Assembly (NCBI RefSeq): GCF_900141905.1 | Contig: NZ_FQZF01000012.1 | Location: forward strand, 62,001-126,000 | DNA length: 64,000 nucleotides | From: Muricoccus roseus | GTDB lineage: Bacteria > Pseudomonadota > Alphaproteobacteria > Acetobacterales > Acetobacteraceae | Direction of reading: 5' to 3' | In this document: piece after piece, positions 1-10,358 of the stretch | Position numbering within the stretch: the first letter of the stretch is position 1 | How the letters are laid out: the number at the start of each line of letters is the position of its first letter | Translations under genes and position numbers: made by a program | Notes under the pieces: model-generated | The model's database searches: none | What the model saw: only the letters and a program-made list of their open reading frames with translations | Told to the model about the DNA's origin: nothing

Positions 1-759
1 GCCCTTCACCAGCGCCACATGCTCCCCGTATTCCAGCGTGTTGGCATAGATCACCACGCGCCAGGGGCCGCCCGGCGCGTCCTCCAGCATGCCTTCCTCG
101 ACCCGGCGCACCAGCCGCTCCGTCCGGCGGCGATGGGCGATCAGGTCGGCGATGGTGCCGAGCTTGAGGCCGTGATGCTGGGCGAAGGAGACCAGGTCCG
201 GCATCCGGGCCATGGAGCCGTCCTCGTTCATGATCTCGCAGATCACGCCGGAGGGGTTGAGGCCCGCAAGCCGCGCGAAGTCCACCGCCGCCTCGGTGTG
301 GCCGGCCCGCACCAGGGTGCCGCCCTCCCGCGCCACCAGCGGGAAGACATGACCTGGGGTGACGATATGCTCGCGCCCCATCTCGGGGTTGATGGCGACC
401 GCCACGGTGCGGGCGCGGTCGGCGGCGGAGATGCCGGTGGTCACGCCGTCCCGTGCCTCGATGGAGACGGTGAAGGCGGTCTGGTGCCGTGTTCCGTTGC
501 TCTGCGCCATCAGCGGCAGGCCAAGCTGCTCCACCCGCTGGCGCGTCATGGCGAGGCAGATCAGGCCGCGGGCATGGCGGGCCATGAAGTTCACGGCGTC
601 CGGTGTCGCGAACTGGGCGGGGATGACGAGGTCGCCCTCGTTCTCCCGGTCCTCGTCATCCACCAGGATGAACATGCGGCCGCGCCGGGCCTCCTCCAGC
701 AGCTCCTCCGTCGGGCTGATGAAGTCCGCGTAGCTGGTGATGCGGGTTTCGGTGCTCAC
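1..759 (-). CDS. ribBA: 3,4-dihydroxy-2-butanone 4-phosphate synthase / GTP cyclohydrolase II (partial)
   Basis: Only the first 253 codons are in the window; the gene runs off the left edge. The product makes the four-carbon precursor of riboflavin from ribulose 5-phosphate. The acidic DHBP-synthase motif DDEDRENEGDLV lies near residue 35, followed by the conserved stretches SIEARDGVTTGISAADRA and GHTEAAVDFARLAG. The last visible residues, YGEHVALVKG, match the start of a GTP cyclohydrolase II domain (the EH-ALVKG element). A RibBA fusion is therefore likely, but whether that second domain is catalytically complete cannot be seen. The GTG start at 759 overlaps the upstream ribE stop as GTGA, so translation is probably coupled. 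It is the last visible gene of the ribD-ribE-ribBA run. Confidence 0.93.
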   Translation of the reverse strand, partial: MSTETRITSYADFISPTEELLEEARRGRMFILVDDEDRENEGDLVIPAQFATPDAVNFMARHARGLICLAMTRQRVEQLGLPLMAQSNGTRHQTAFTVSIEARDGVTTGISAADRARTVAVAINPEMGREHIVTPGHVFPLVAREGGTLVRAGHTEAAVDFARLAGLNPSGVICEIMNEDGSMARMPDLVSFAQHHGLKLGTIADLIAHRRRTERLVRRVEEGMLEDAPGGPWRVVIYANTLEYGEHVALVKG

Positions 760-1358
760 GCGTTGAACTCCCGAAGGCGGGCGACGTAGCGCGCCAGCAT
801 GTCGATCTCGATATTCACCCGCGCCCCGGGGGCCAGGCCACCCAGCGCGGTCACCTCGGTGGTGTGGGGGATCAGGTTCACCCCGAAGGTGGCGCCCTCC
901 ACCGCGTTCACGGTGAGGGAAACACCGTCGATGGTGATGCTGCCCTTCTCCGCCACGAAGCGGGCGAGGCCCGGTGGCAGCTGGAAGGCCCAGCGGTGGG
1001 AACCGTTCTCGGGGGTGATCGAGAGCACCTCGGCCACCCCGTCCACATGGCCGGAAACCACATGGCCGCCCATCTCGTCGCCCATCCGGAGCGAGCGTTC
1101 CAGGTTGATCCGGCTCCCCTCCCGCCACTGGCCCAGCGTGGTGCGGGACAGGGTTTCGGCGGAGATCTCCACTTCGAAGACATCGCCCTCCTGCGCCACC
1201 ACGGTCAGGCAGCAGCCGGAGCAGCAGATGGAGGCGCCGATGGCGACCCCTTCCAACCAGCCCGGCGGGGTGGCGATGGCCACGCGCATGTCCTGCCCGG
1301 CCCCGATGGGGGTCAGGCGGCGGATCGTGCCGATCGCGGTGACGATGCCGGTGAACAC
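756..1358 (-). CDS. ribE: Riboflavin synthase alpha chain
   Basis: A 200-residue protein that dismutates two 6,7-dimethyl-8-ribityllumazines into riboflavin and the ribityl-amino-uracil. It begins with the family's typical N-terminus (M/V)FTGIVTAIG and carries two lumazine-binding repeats. The second contains MGGHVVSGHVDG, and the C-terminal half contains IDGVSLTVNAVE. The reading frame stays open far upstream, but the GTG at 1358 is chosen because riboflavin synthases begin exactly at FTGIV. There is no strong Shine-Dalgarno in front of it. The residues that would lie upstream are low-quality arginine/proline-rich sequence typical of out-of-gene GC-rich DNA. The gene is followed by ribBA with a four-base overlap and preceded by ribD with an 82-bp gap. 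Confidence 0.94.
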   Translation of the reverse strand: MFTGIVTAIGTIRRLTPIGAGQDMRVAIATPPGWLEGVAIGASICCSGCCLTVVAQEGDVFEVEISAETLSRTTLGQWREGSRINLERSLRMGDEMGGHVVSGHVDGVAEVLSITPENGSHRWAFQLPPGLARFVAEKGSITIDGVSLTVNAVEGATFGVNLIPHTTEVTALGGLAPGARVNIEIDMLARYVARLREFNA

Positions 1359-1440
1359 GGGAGATGGTTCCGTCTGGTGGGCGTTGCGGTGCAGGGGATG
1401 GCGCGCGGGGCGCCCTGTGACAAGGGGGAAACGGCGCGGA

Positions 1441-2562
1441 TCAGCCCGGCGCGCGGGACGACGGAGTGGGCCCAGGAAGAAGGTCGGCCTCCACCAGCCA
1501 GCATTCGCCGGCCAGGCGGCGGCCCGTGATCCGCAGCCGGAGCATGCTGTCCAGCCCGCCCACTCCAAGGGATTCCAGGCCGGAACGCCCGTCCCCGCCG
1601 ATCAGCGAGGGGGCGACGAACCAGGCCAGCCGGTCCACCAGCCCGGCCCGGAGCAGCGAGGCCGCGAGCACGGCCCCGCCCTCCACCATCAGCCGGGTGA
1701 TCCCCCGCGCCGCCAGGGCCCGCAGCAGCGCCTCGGGCTCCAGGCCGCCGCCCTGCGCGGGCGGCACCTCGATGAAGGACGCGCCGCGCCCCTCCAGCGC
1801 GGCCCGGGCCGCCGGATCGTGGCCGGGCCGGGTGGCGATCCACGCCGGGGCCTCGCTGCTGAACAGGCGGCCCCCCGGCGGGGTGCGGAGCCGCGCATCG
1901 GCGATCACCCGGACAGTGGGAAGGGCGGCATAGCCGGGAAGGCGGCAGGTCAGCTCCGGGTCATCGGCCAGGAGGGTCCCGCTGCCGGCCATCACCGCGT
2001 CGTGGCAGCCGCGCAGGGCATGCGCCATGCGCCGGGCCTCGGGGCCGGTGATCCACTGGCTTTCGCCGGTCCGGGTGGCGATGCGGCCGTCCAGGGTGGT
2101 GGCGAGCTTGAGCGTCACCATGGGGAGGCCACGCGCCAGGCGCTTGACGAAGCCGGCATTCACCCGCCGCGCCTCCTCCTCGAGCAGCCCGACCTCCACC
2201 GCGATCCCGGCATCGCGCAGGCGCTGCAGGCCGACGCCATCGACGCGCGGATCGGGATCGCGCAGCGCGACCACCACGCGGGCGACGCCGGCCGCGATCA
2301 GCGCATCCGTGCAGGGCGGCGTGCGGCCCCAATGGCAGCAGGGCTCGAGGGTGACATAGGCCGTGGCGCCGCGGGTCTGGCCGGCGGCGGCGCGCAGGGC
2401 CTCGGTTTCCGCATGGGGGCGGCCGCCCGGGCGGGTATGCCCGCGCCCGACCACCCGCCCGTCCCGGACGATGACGCAGCCCACGGAAGGGTTCGGCCAG
2501 GTGCTCCCCAGGCCCCGCGCGGCGAGCGCGAGAGCCGCGCGCATATGCTCTTGATCCGACAC
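1441..2562 (-). CDS. ribD: Bifunctional diaminohydroxyphosphoribosylaminopyrimidine deaminase / 5-amino-6-(5-phosphoribosylamino)uracil reductase
   Basis: A 373-residue two-domain enzyme catalysing the second and third steps of riboflavin synthesis. The N-terminal zinc deaminase domain shows GRPHAETEAL (H50 ligand, E52 proton shuttle) and EPCCHWGRTPPC (C75 and C84 ligands). The C-terminal half is the NADPH-dependent reductase: VTLKLATTLDGRIA, ESQWITGPEAR and the late MVEGGAVLAASLL segment. The GTG at 2562 is chosen because it gives the short VSDQEHMRAALALA leader and lies 22 bp after the nrdR stop; ATG at 2544 is the alternative. The order glyA-nrdR-ribD-ribE-ribBA is a common alphaproteobacterial arrangement. 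No FMN riboswitch was recognised upstream. Confidence 0.94.
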   Translation of the reverse strand: MSDQEHMRAALALAARGLGSTWPNPSVGCVIVRDGRVVGRGHTRPGGRPHAETEALRAAAGQTRGATAYVTLEPCCHWGRTPPCTDALIAAGVARVVVALRDPDPRVDGVGLQRLRDAGIAVEVGLLEEEARRVNAGFVKRLARGLPMVTLKLATTLDGRIATRTGESQWITGPEARRMAHALRGCHDAVMAGSGTLLADDPELTCRLPGYAALPTVRVIADARLRTPPGGRLFSSEAPAWIATRPGHDPAARAALEGRGASFIEVPPAQGGGLEPEALLRALAARGITRLMVEGGAVLAASLLRAGLVDRLAWFVAPSLIGGDGRSGLESLGVGGLDSMLRLRITGRRLAGECWLVEADLLPGPTPSSRAPG

Positions 2563-2584
2563 GGGAGGGGGTTTGCTCGCGGTG

Positions 2585-3037
2585 TCAGCCGTTGTCCAGC
2601 GAGCCGAGGAAGGCGTTGAAGTCCTTCGCATCGCGGAAGTTCTGGTAGACGCTGGCGAAGCGCACATAGGCCACGGGGTCCAGTTCCCGCAGCACCTCCA
2701 TCACGCGCTGGCCGATGGCCTTGGAGGTCAGCTCCTCCGCCCCCTCCGACTCCAGCCGGCGCTGGATGCCGGTGACGATGCGCTCCACCTTCTCCTCGTC
2801 CACGGGCCGCTTGCGCAGCGCGACGCGGATGGAGCGGGCCAGCTTCTCACGGTCAAAGGCGACACGGCGGCCGTCGCTCTTCACCACCGTCAGCTCGCGC
2901 AACTGCACCCGCTCGAAGGTGGTGAAGCGGGCGCCGCAGGCATTGCAGGAGCGGCGGCGGCGGATGGCCGCGCCGTCCTCGGCCGGACGACTGTCCTTCA
3001 CCTGCGTGTCCTCGGACTGGCAGAAGGGGCAGCGCAT
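2585..3037 (-). CDS. nrdR: Transcriptional repressor NrdR
   Basis: A 150-residue ATP/dATP-sensing repressor of ribonucleotide reductase genes. It has an N-terminal zinc ribbon with cysteine pairs CPFC (C3, C6) and CNAC (C31, C34). The ATP-cone follows, beginning near residue 49 ([20 protein letters not shown]) and including [13 protein letters not shown]. The family's length is typically about 150 residues, so the gene is complete. It lies between glyA (14-bp gap) and ribD (22-bp gap) and is probably co-transcribed with both. Its targets (nrd promoters) are not in the window, and I saw no NrdR box pair near it. Confidence 0.96.
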   Translation of the reverse strand: MRCPFCQSEDTQVKDSRPAEDGAAIRRRRSCNACGARFTTFERVQLRELTVVKSDGRRVAFDREKLARSIRVALRKRPVDEEKVERIVTGIQRRLESEGAEELTSKAIGQRVMEVLRELDPVAYVRFASVYQNFRDAKDFNAFLGSLDNG

Positions 3038-3051
3038 CCGGCGGGGCTATC

Positions 3052-4356
3052 CTAGCTTCGGTAGATGGGGAAGCGGGCGCAGAGGGCGTGAACCGCCTCG
3101 CCCGCCGCCTTCTCGGCCGCCGCGTTGCCCTCGGGCGAGTTCGAGCGGGACAGCCCGTCCAGCACCTGGCCGATCAGCCGCCCGACCTCGGTGAACTCCG
3201 CCGTCCCGAAGCCGCGGGAGGTGGCGGCGGGGGAGCCCAGGCGGACGCCGGAGGTGACGAAGGGCTTCTCGGGGTCGAAGGGGATGGCGTTCTTGTTCGC
3301 CGTCAGATGCGCCCGGCCCAGCGCGGCCTCGGCCGCCTTGCCCGTCAGGTTCTTCGGGCGCAGGTCCACCAGCACGAGGTGGTTGTCCGTGCCACCGGTG
3401 ACGAGGCCGAACCCCTGGGACTTCAGCTCGGCGGCCAGGGCCTTGGCGTTGTCCACCACGGCGCGGGCATAGGCGCGGAACTCGGGGCGCAGCGCCTCGG
3501 CGAAGGCCACGGCCTTGGCGGCGATGACATGCATGAGCGGCCCGCCCTGGGTGCCCGGGAAGACGGCCGAGTTCAGCTTCTTCGCCAGCGCCTCGTCATC
3601 CGTGAGGATCATGCCGCCACGGGGGCCGCGCAGGGTCTTGTGGGTGGTGGTGGTCACCACATGGGCATGGGGGAAGGGCGAGGCATGGGCGCCGCCGGCC
3701 ACGAGCCCGGCGAAATGGGCGATATCCACCATGAAGATGGCGCCCACCTCGTCCGCAATCTCGCGGAAGCGCGGGAAGTCCCACTCGCGGGCATAGGCGG
3801 AGCCGCCGGCCAGGATGAGCTTGGGGCGGGACTCGCGGGCGATGCGCGCGACCTCGTCCATGTCGATCCGCTGGTCCTCGCGCCGGACCGTGTAGGGGGC
3901 GACCTTGAACCACTTGCCCGACAGGTTCACGGGCGAGCCGTGGGAGAGGTGCCCGCCGGCCGCGAGATCCAGGCCCATGAAGGTGTCGCCGGGCTGTAGC
4001 AGGGCGAAGAAAACCGCCGCATTCGCCTGGGCGCCGGAATGGGGCTGAACATTCGCGAAGCCGCAGCCGAAAAGCTTCTTGGCGCGCTCGATCGCCAGGT
4101 TCTCGGCGATGTCCACCACCTCGCAGCCGCCATAGTAGCGCTTGCCCGGCAGGCCCTCGGCGTACTTGTTCGTCAGGACGGAGCCCTGGGCCTCCAGCAC
4201 GGCGCGGGAGACGATGTTCTCCGAGGCGATCAGCTCGATCCCGTCCTGCTGTCGCACCAGCTCGCGGGAGAGGACCTCGGCGATCTCGGGGTCGATCTCC
4301 GAGAGCGGGGCGTTAAAGAAGCGGTCGGCGCTGGCGGCGGGGGAGCTTTCGTTCAC
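3052..4356 (-). CDS. glyA: Serine hydroxymethyltransferase
   Basis: A 434-residue PLP enzyme interconverting serine plus tetrahydrofolate with glycine plus 5,10-methylene-tetrahydrofolate. The PLP-binding lysine is K240 in [14 protein letters not shown]. Other family motifs are [18 protein letters not shown] near residue 65, the [12 protein letters not shown] loop near residue 101 and the late [15 protein letters not shown]. The start is a GTG at 4356 that overlaps the rpiB stop as GTGA. Length is normal for bacterial SHMT. It supplies one-carbon units next to genes of purine-derived riboflavin synthesis. Confidence 0.97.
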   Translation of the reverse strand: MNESSPAASADRFFNAPLSEIDPEIAEVLSRELVRQQDGIELIASENIVSRAVLEAQGSVLTNKYAEGLPGKRYYGGCEVVDIAENLAIERAKKLFGCGFANVQPHSGAQANAAVFFALLQPGDTFMGLDLAAGGHLSHGSPVNLSGKWFKVAPYTVRREDQRIDMDEVARIARESRPKLILAGGSAYAREWDFPRFREIADEVGAIFMVDIAHFAGLVAGGAHASPFPHAHVVTTTTHKTLRGPRGGMILTDDEALAKKLNSAVFPGTQGGPLMHVIAAKAVAFAEALRPEFRAYARAVVDNAKALAAELKSQGFGLVTGGTDNHLVLVDLRPKNLTGKAAEAALGRAHLTANKNAIPFDPEKPFVTSGVRLGSPAATSRGFGTAEFTEVGRLIGQVLDGLSRSNSPEGNAAAEKAAGEAVHALCARFPIYRS

Positions 4357-4811
4357 GGCGTGCGGGTCCAGTCCGGAGAGAGCTTCAGGACCCGGCGGTC
4401 ATGGCGGCCGCCGGCATAGGGGGTGGCGAGGAAGGCCTCGAGGGCCTCGAGCGCCGGCTCCGGCCCCGTCATGCGGGCGCCGAAGGCGATCACATTGGCA
4501 TCATTGTGCTCGCGCGAAAGGCGCGCGCCTGTCACGTCATGCACCAGGGCGCAACGGATGCCCGGAAGGCGGTTGGCCGCGATGGAGATGCCGATTCCCG
4601 TGCCGCAGACGAGCAGGCCGAAGCGTGCGCGGCCGGCGTTCACGGCCTCGGCCACCGCATGGCCGAAATCGGGATAGTCGACGCTCTCCGGGCCATGCGT
4701 GCCCATGTCGAGGACGGAATGGCCGGCTTCCTCCAGCGCCTGGCGGAGGGTGGCCTTGAGGGCGAGACCGGCATGGTCAGCGCCGACGGCAATGGTAAGC
4801 GGGGCGGTCAT
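4353..4811 (-). CDS. rpiB: Ribose-5-phosphate isomerase B
   Basis: A 152-residue RpiB/LacAB-family aldose-ketose isomerase converting ribose 5-phosphate to ribulose 5-phosphate, the substrate of RibB two kilobases downstream. Visible motifs are [10 protein letters not shown] at the N-terminus, [13 protein letters not shown], the active-site [17 protein letters not shown] loop containing the catalytic cysteine, and [18 protein letters not shown]. The ATG at 4811 gives the canonical N-terminus. The stop overlaps the glyA GTG start. A 44-bp gap separates it from the hydrolase gene upstream on the same strand, so the operon may begin further upstream. Confidence 0.96.
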   Translation of the reverse strand: MTAPLTIAVGADHAGLALKATLRQALEEAGHSVLDMGTHGPESVDYPDFGHAVAEAVNAGRARFGLLVCGTGIGISIAANRLPGIRCALVHDVTGARLSREHNDANVIAFGARMTGPEPALEALEAFLATPYAGGRHDRRVLKLSPDWTRTP

Positions 4812-4855
4812 CGCGGCCGTCTACCACGGGTGGGGCCTGGGTTGGAACGGCGCCG

Positions 4856-6768
<1,913 letters not shown>

Positions 6769-6785
6769 ACGAAGGAATGCAGGCG

Positions 6786-7033
6786 GAGGGCTCCGCCCTC
6801 GCCCGCCAAGGGCCTGAGGCCCTTGGAACCCCGTCTGACTGCCGTGGATACGATGATCGAAGGGGTCTCCTGTTGAGGGTGCCCTTCCTGCGTTTGCAGT
6901 CGCTTGAGGTCGCAGACCTCAGGCGCACCGTCAGTCGAGCGATTCCAAACTCGGAAAAGAAGATGATGGTGAGGGGTCCGGGAAAGGAAGAATTCCTTCT
7001 TCCTCTCCCCGGGATAGACCGGCAGACGAGAAC
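6786..7033 (+). repeat. Dispersed hairpin repeat, copy 1 (full length)
   Basis: A 248-bp intergenic element occupying most of the 313-bp gap between convergent hemB and the esterase gene. In order it holds four inverted repeats. The first is GAGGGCTCCGCCCTC at 6786-6800. The second is 6806-6826, with arms CCAAGGGCC/GGCCCTTGG around TGA. The third is a central 11-bp stem, arms 6901-6911 and 6915-6925, loop GCA. The fourth is a long purine-rich hairpin (6977-6992 against 6997-7014, loop TTCC) ending in CCCCGGGA. Conserved AACCCCGTCTGACTGCC follows the second hairpin. The ends were set from alignment by eye with copies at 50888 and 58250. Its start lies 17 nt past the hemB stop; its far end is 48 bp before the esterase stop. 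Confidence 0.9.
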
Positions 7034-7081
7034 GAGAGCTCCCCGGCAACATGCCGGAAGCGGCCACTCGGAACCGCCGTC

Positions 7082-8218
7082 TCACATGGCCGGGCGGCGC
7101 ATCGGAACGCGGCCGCGCGGGGCGGAAGGCGGAACCGGCACGGGCGCCTCGAAGAACCGGCGCATCTCGGCGCCCACGAATTCCTGCGCCTGGCGCGCCT
7201 TGGAGAGCACCGCATCCGCGCCGAAGAACTCGTGGGTGACGCCGGGATAGACGGTGTGCTGCACCACCACGCCATTGGCGCGCAGCTTGTCGGCCAGCCG
7301 CGTGCCGTCGCTGGCCAGCGGGTCGATCTCGGCATTCACCAGCACCACGGGCGGCAGCCCCGCCAGGTTGGCCTTGCCGATCAGGTCCAGCCGGGGGTCC
7401 TGCAGGTCCTGCGGGCCGCGGGTGTAGTTCCGCACGAACCACTCGATCATCGGCCTGTTCAGCGGCTTCGCGTTCGCGAACTCGCGATAGGACGGTGTGT
7501 CGAGATCGACGCCCGCCACGGGATAGATGGCCGCGATGGCGATCGGCGCCGGCACGCGGTTGTCGCGCGCGTAGGTGGCGGCGTTGAGGGCGAGGTTGCC
7601 GCCCGCGCTCTCGCCGGCCAGGGCGACGCGGGTGGCGTCGGCGCCGAGGGAGGCGGCGTTCCGCACGGCCCAGGCATAGGCAACGTTGGCGTCGTCATGC
7701 GCGGTGGGGAAGCGGAACTCCGGGCCCTGGCGGTAGTGCACGGAAAGGACCATCGCCTCGCTGAGCCGGCAGATGGCGCGCGCCGACGCGTCGTAGGTGT
7801 CGATATCCGAGATCACCCAGCCGCCGCCATGGAAGTAGACGATCAGCGGCAGCGGACGGTTATGCGCGGGAATGGGGCGGTACAGCCGCGCACGCAGCGG
7901 CGTCGGCAGCGTGCTGATGGTGATGTCTTCCTGGCTGCCGATCACGCGGCCCGGGTTGGTGTTCGCCAGTTCCAGCGCGCGCGCCTTCACCGCATCGGAA
8001 TAGGAGGGCTGGCGGCGCGCCTCGGCGGCGCTAAGCGCCTCGATCGGGCGCGGGTTCAGGCGGGCCAGGGTCTCGAGAAGCGCGCGCTGCTCCGGATCGG
8101 CGCGACCCGACGGATCGGCGGGCATTGCCATGCGGGGGTCCTGCTGCGCGCAGGCCGTGGTCAGGGCGGCGAGGCCGAGGGGTAGCATGAGCGCGCTGCG
8201 GCGCGAAACGGGGGTCAT
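7082..8218 (-). CDS. HSL-family esterase/lipase with lipoprotein/Tat-like signal
   Basis: A 378-residue alpha/beta hydrolase of the hormone-sensitive-lipase type. Motifs are HGGGWV (oxyanion hole), nucleophile elbow GESAGGN, acid in AEIDPLASDG and histidine in PGVTHEFFG. The N-terminus VSRRSALMLPLGLAALTTAC combines a twin arginine with a hydrophobic stretch and a lipobox LTTAC (C23), so it is probably an exported lipoprotein. ATG at 8218 is chosen because GGAG lies nine bases upstream; ATG at 8227 and TTG at 8233 are also in frame. The C-terminus is proline- and arginine-rich. The substrate is unknown. It is convergent with hemB, the repeat separating them. Confidence 0.85.
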   Translation of the reverse strand: MTPVSRRSALMLPLGLAALTTACAQQDPRMAMPADPSGRADPEQRALLETLARLNPRPIEALSAAEARRQPSYSDAVKARALELANTNPGRVIGSQEDITISTLPTPLRARLYRPIPAHNRPLPLIVYFHGGGWVISDIDTYDASARAICRLSEAMVLSVHYRQGPEFRFPTAHDDANVAYAWAVRNAASLGADATRVALAGESAGGNLALNAATYARDNRVPAPIAIAAIYPVAGVDLDTPSYREFANAKPLNRPMIEWFVRNYTRGPQDLQDPRLDLIGKANLAGLPPVVLVNAEIDPLASDGTRLADKLRANGVVVQHTVYPGVTHEFFGADAVLSKARQAQEFVGAEMRRFFEAPVPVPPSAPRGRVPMRRPAM

Positions 8219-8264
8219 GACGGGCATCTCCAACCGCGCCGGTCGGGCGCTGCCGGCTGGAACG

Positions 8265-9155
8265 TCACGCCCCCGTGGCGGTTGCCGGATGCTCGGGCCC
8301 GAGGAAATCCGCGAGGGCGGCAGTCTGGGCGGGGTCGATCAGGCCCGGCGCATGGCCGCAGCCGGTAATGGTGACGAGCCGCGTCCCGGGGCGGGCCGCC
8401 ATGGCCGCCGCGGTCGTTTCGTCCAACAGATCGCTTTCCGCACCGCGCAGCACGAGAATGGGCTGGCGCAGCGTCTCCCAGACCGGCCAGAGGTCGATGT
8501 CGGTGATGGCGGTGCTCATCATCGGTTCGGCGATCGCCGGATCGTAGTGCAGGGTCAGGCGGCCTTCCGGGGTGCGCCGCGCGCTGGTTTCGGCCATGTG
8601 GCGCCAGGCCGCGTCCGGCAGGTCGCCAAAGCCCGCGTGAACCAGGCGGAGATGCGTCTCCACCTCTTCGGTCGTCGCGAAATCATGCCGGAGGGAAAGA
8701 TAGGCGGCGATGCGCTGCAGGGCACGGCCGGGCAGGAAGGGGCCGATATCGTTCAGCACCATGCGTCGCGGTGCGACACCCGGCATGGCGCCCACCCCCA
8801 TGCCGATGAGCCCGCCCATGGAGGTGCCGACCCAGTCATACGGCTTGGGGAGCTGCGCCACGAACTGCTGGAAGGCGAGTGCATAGGTGGGGACGGCATA
8901 GAGCTTGCCGTCCGGCAGCCAGTCGCTGAAGCCGCGCCCGAAGACATCCGGGCAGATGACGCGCCGGCCCCGCGCGGCGAGGCGCAGGGCCAGGGCGTCG
9001 AAATCCCGGCCGTTGCGCGTCAGCCCATGGACGCAGACCACCGGCATGCCATCCGCCGGCCCCCATTCCACCCAGCGAAGGCTGGCCTGGAAGGGGCCGA
9101 CACGGCAACGGAAGGCACCGGGCCGGGGACGCTCGACTAACGAACGCTCAGGCAA
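8265..9155 (-). CDS. Alpha/beta hydrolase (esterase-like)
   Basis: A 296-residue cytoplasmic hydrolase. It shows VVCVHGLTRNG (oxyanion), the nucleophile elbow WVGTSMGG with S112, LNDIGPFLPG after it, and a histidine in ITGCGHAPGL near residue 275. No signal peptide. The only start that retains the N-terminal strand is a TTG at 9155 overlapping the CoA-transferase stop by eight bases, so translation is probably coupled. It resembles the hydrolase at 54605, which shares the VLNDIGP element and overall length. Co-transcription with a CoA-transferase and malonyl-CoA decarboxylase suggests an acyl-ester or thioester substrate, but that is inference. Confidence 0.82.
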   Translation of the reverse strand: MPERSLVERPRPGAFRCRVGPFQASLRWVEWGPADGMPVVCVHGLTRNGRDFDALALRLAARGRRVICPDVFGRGFSDWLPDGKLYAVPTYALAFQQFVAQLPKPYDWVGTSMGGLIGMGVGAMPGVAPRRMVLNDIGPFLPGRALQRIAAYLSLRHDFATTEEVETHLRLVHAGFGDLPDAAWRHMAETSARRTPEGRLTLHYDPAIAEPMMSTAITDIDLWPVWETLRQPILVLRGAESDLLDETTAAAMAARPGTRLVTITGCGHAPGLIDPAQTAALADFLGPEHPATATGA

Positions 9156-10356
9156 TGCCGCTCTCGCGCAGCCTGGCCACTTCCTCGGCGCTCAGGCCGA
9201 GGCGTCCCAGCACTTCCTCGGTATGCTGGCCGAGGACAGGGGCCGCGCTGCGATAACTCGGCGGCGTCGCCGAAAGGCGCACGGGATTGGCGATGACCTG
9301 CACGGTCTCGCCGCTCGCATGCTCCATCTCCACGATCACCTCGCGCGCCCTCACATGCGGGTCCTCGAACACGTCCTTCAGCGTGTTGATCGGCCCGCAG
9401 CCGATCTTCGCCGCCTCGAGTGCCGCAACCCATTCCTTCGTGCTGCGCGTGCGCATGACCGGGGTGAGCGTGTCGGTGACGAGTTGGCGGTTCTCCACCC
9501 GCTTCGCATTCGTCGCGAAACGCTCGTCCCGCAGCAGCTCCTCGCGGCCGACCAGCCTGCAGAAGCGCTCGAAGGTCGGGTCGTTGCCGACGGAGAGGAC
9601 GATGTAGCCGTCCTGGCTCGGGAAGACCTGATAGGGGACGATGTTCGGATGCTGGTTGCCCAGGCGCGGCGGATTTTCGCCGGTTGCGAGGTAGTTCATG
9701 CCCTGGTTCGCCAGCCAGGCGACATGCGTGTCGAGCATGCCGATATCGATGCGCTGCCCCTGCCCCGTCGCGTTGCGATGGTTCACCGCCGCCAGCACGC
9801 CGATGCAGCCGTACAGGCCCGCGAACAGGTCCGCGACGGGAACGCCAACCTTCTGCGGCTCGCCGTCGATCTCGCCTGTCAGCGACATGACGCCGCCCAT
9901 CGCCTGGATCAGCGCGTCATAACCGGGGCGCGGCGCGTAGGGGCCGGTCTGCCCGAAGCCGGTGATGGAGCAGTAGATCAGCCGGGGGTACTTGTCCTTC
10001 AGCTCGTCCCAGCCCAGCCCGTATTTGGCGAGGGCGCCGACCTTGAAATTCTCGACGAGGATGTCGCATTCGGCCAGCAGCCGGTGGACGATCGCCTGTC
10101 CCTCGGGCTTGGCGATGTCCAGCGTGACCGACTTCTTGTTCCGGTTCACGCCGACGAAATAAGCGCTCTCCGTCGTCTTCGGCACATAGGGCGGGGCGAA
10201 GCCGCGCGTGTCGTCGCCCGCGCCGGGCCGCTCGATCTTGATCACCTCGGCGCCGAGGTCGCCGAGCATCTGCGTGCAGGTGGGGCCAGCGAGGACGCGG
10301 GTGAGGTCCAGCACCTTCAGGCCGTTCAGCGCCCCCGGGGCGAAGGATCCCTGCAT
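9148..10356 (-). CDS. Family III (CaiB/BaiF-type) CoA-transferase
   Basis: A 402-residue enzyme of the formyl-CoA/succinyl-CoA transferase superfamily. These enzymes move CoA between carboxylates through an aspartyl-CoA intermediate. It begins LNGLKVLDLTRVLAGPTCTQ, with GDLGAEVIKIERPGAGDDTR after it. The likely catalytic aspartate is D176 in VGVPVADLFAGLYG, preceded by GYDALIQAMGGVMSLTG. The ATG at 10356 lies two bases after the malonyl-CoA decarboxylase stop. The substrate pair cannot be read from sequence. Because the upstream gene removes CO2 from malonyl-CoA, a malonate-activating transferase is an attractive reading; carnitine, oxalate or 3-hydroxy-3-methylglutarate-type activities remain possible. 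Confidence 0.9.
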   Translation of the reverse strand: MQGSFAPGALNGLKVLDLTRVLAGPTCTQMLGDLGAEVIKIERPGAGDDTRGFAPPYVPKTTESAYFVGVNRNKKSVTLDIAKPEGQAIVHRLLAECDILVENFKVGALAKYGLGWDELKDKYPRLIYCSITGFGQTGPYAPRPGYDALIQAMGGVMSLTGEIDGEPQKVGVPVADLFAGLYGCIGVLAAVNHRNATGQGQRIDIGMLDTHVAWLANQGMNYLATGENPPRLGNQHPNIVPYQVFPSQDGYIVLSVGNDPTFERFCRLVGREELLRDERFATNAKRVENRQLVTDTLTPVMRTRSTKEWVAALEAAKIGCGPINTLKDVFEDPHVRAREVIVEMEHASGETVQVIANPVRLSATPPSYRSAAPVLGQHTEEVLGRLGLSAEEVARLRESGIA

Positions 10357-10358
10357 GC

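Noticed and set aside
2563..2584. A possible FMN riboswitch in front of the riboflavin genes.
   Set aside because: Gaps before ribD, ribE and ribBA are 22 bp, 82 bp and an overlap. None can hold the aptamer, and no conserved aptamer segments were seen upstream of rpiB.
6786..7033. The repeated hairpins as part of a CRISPR array or an insertion sequence.
   Set aside because: The copies are tens of kilobases apart, with no regular spacers, no transposase frame and no Cas genes in the window.
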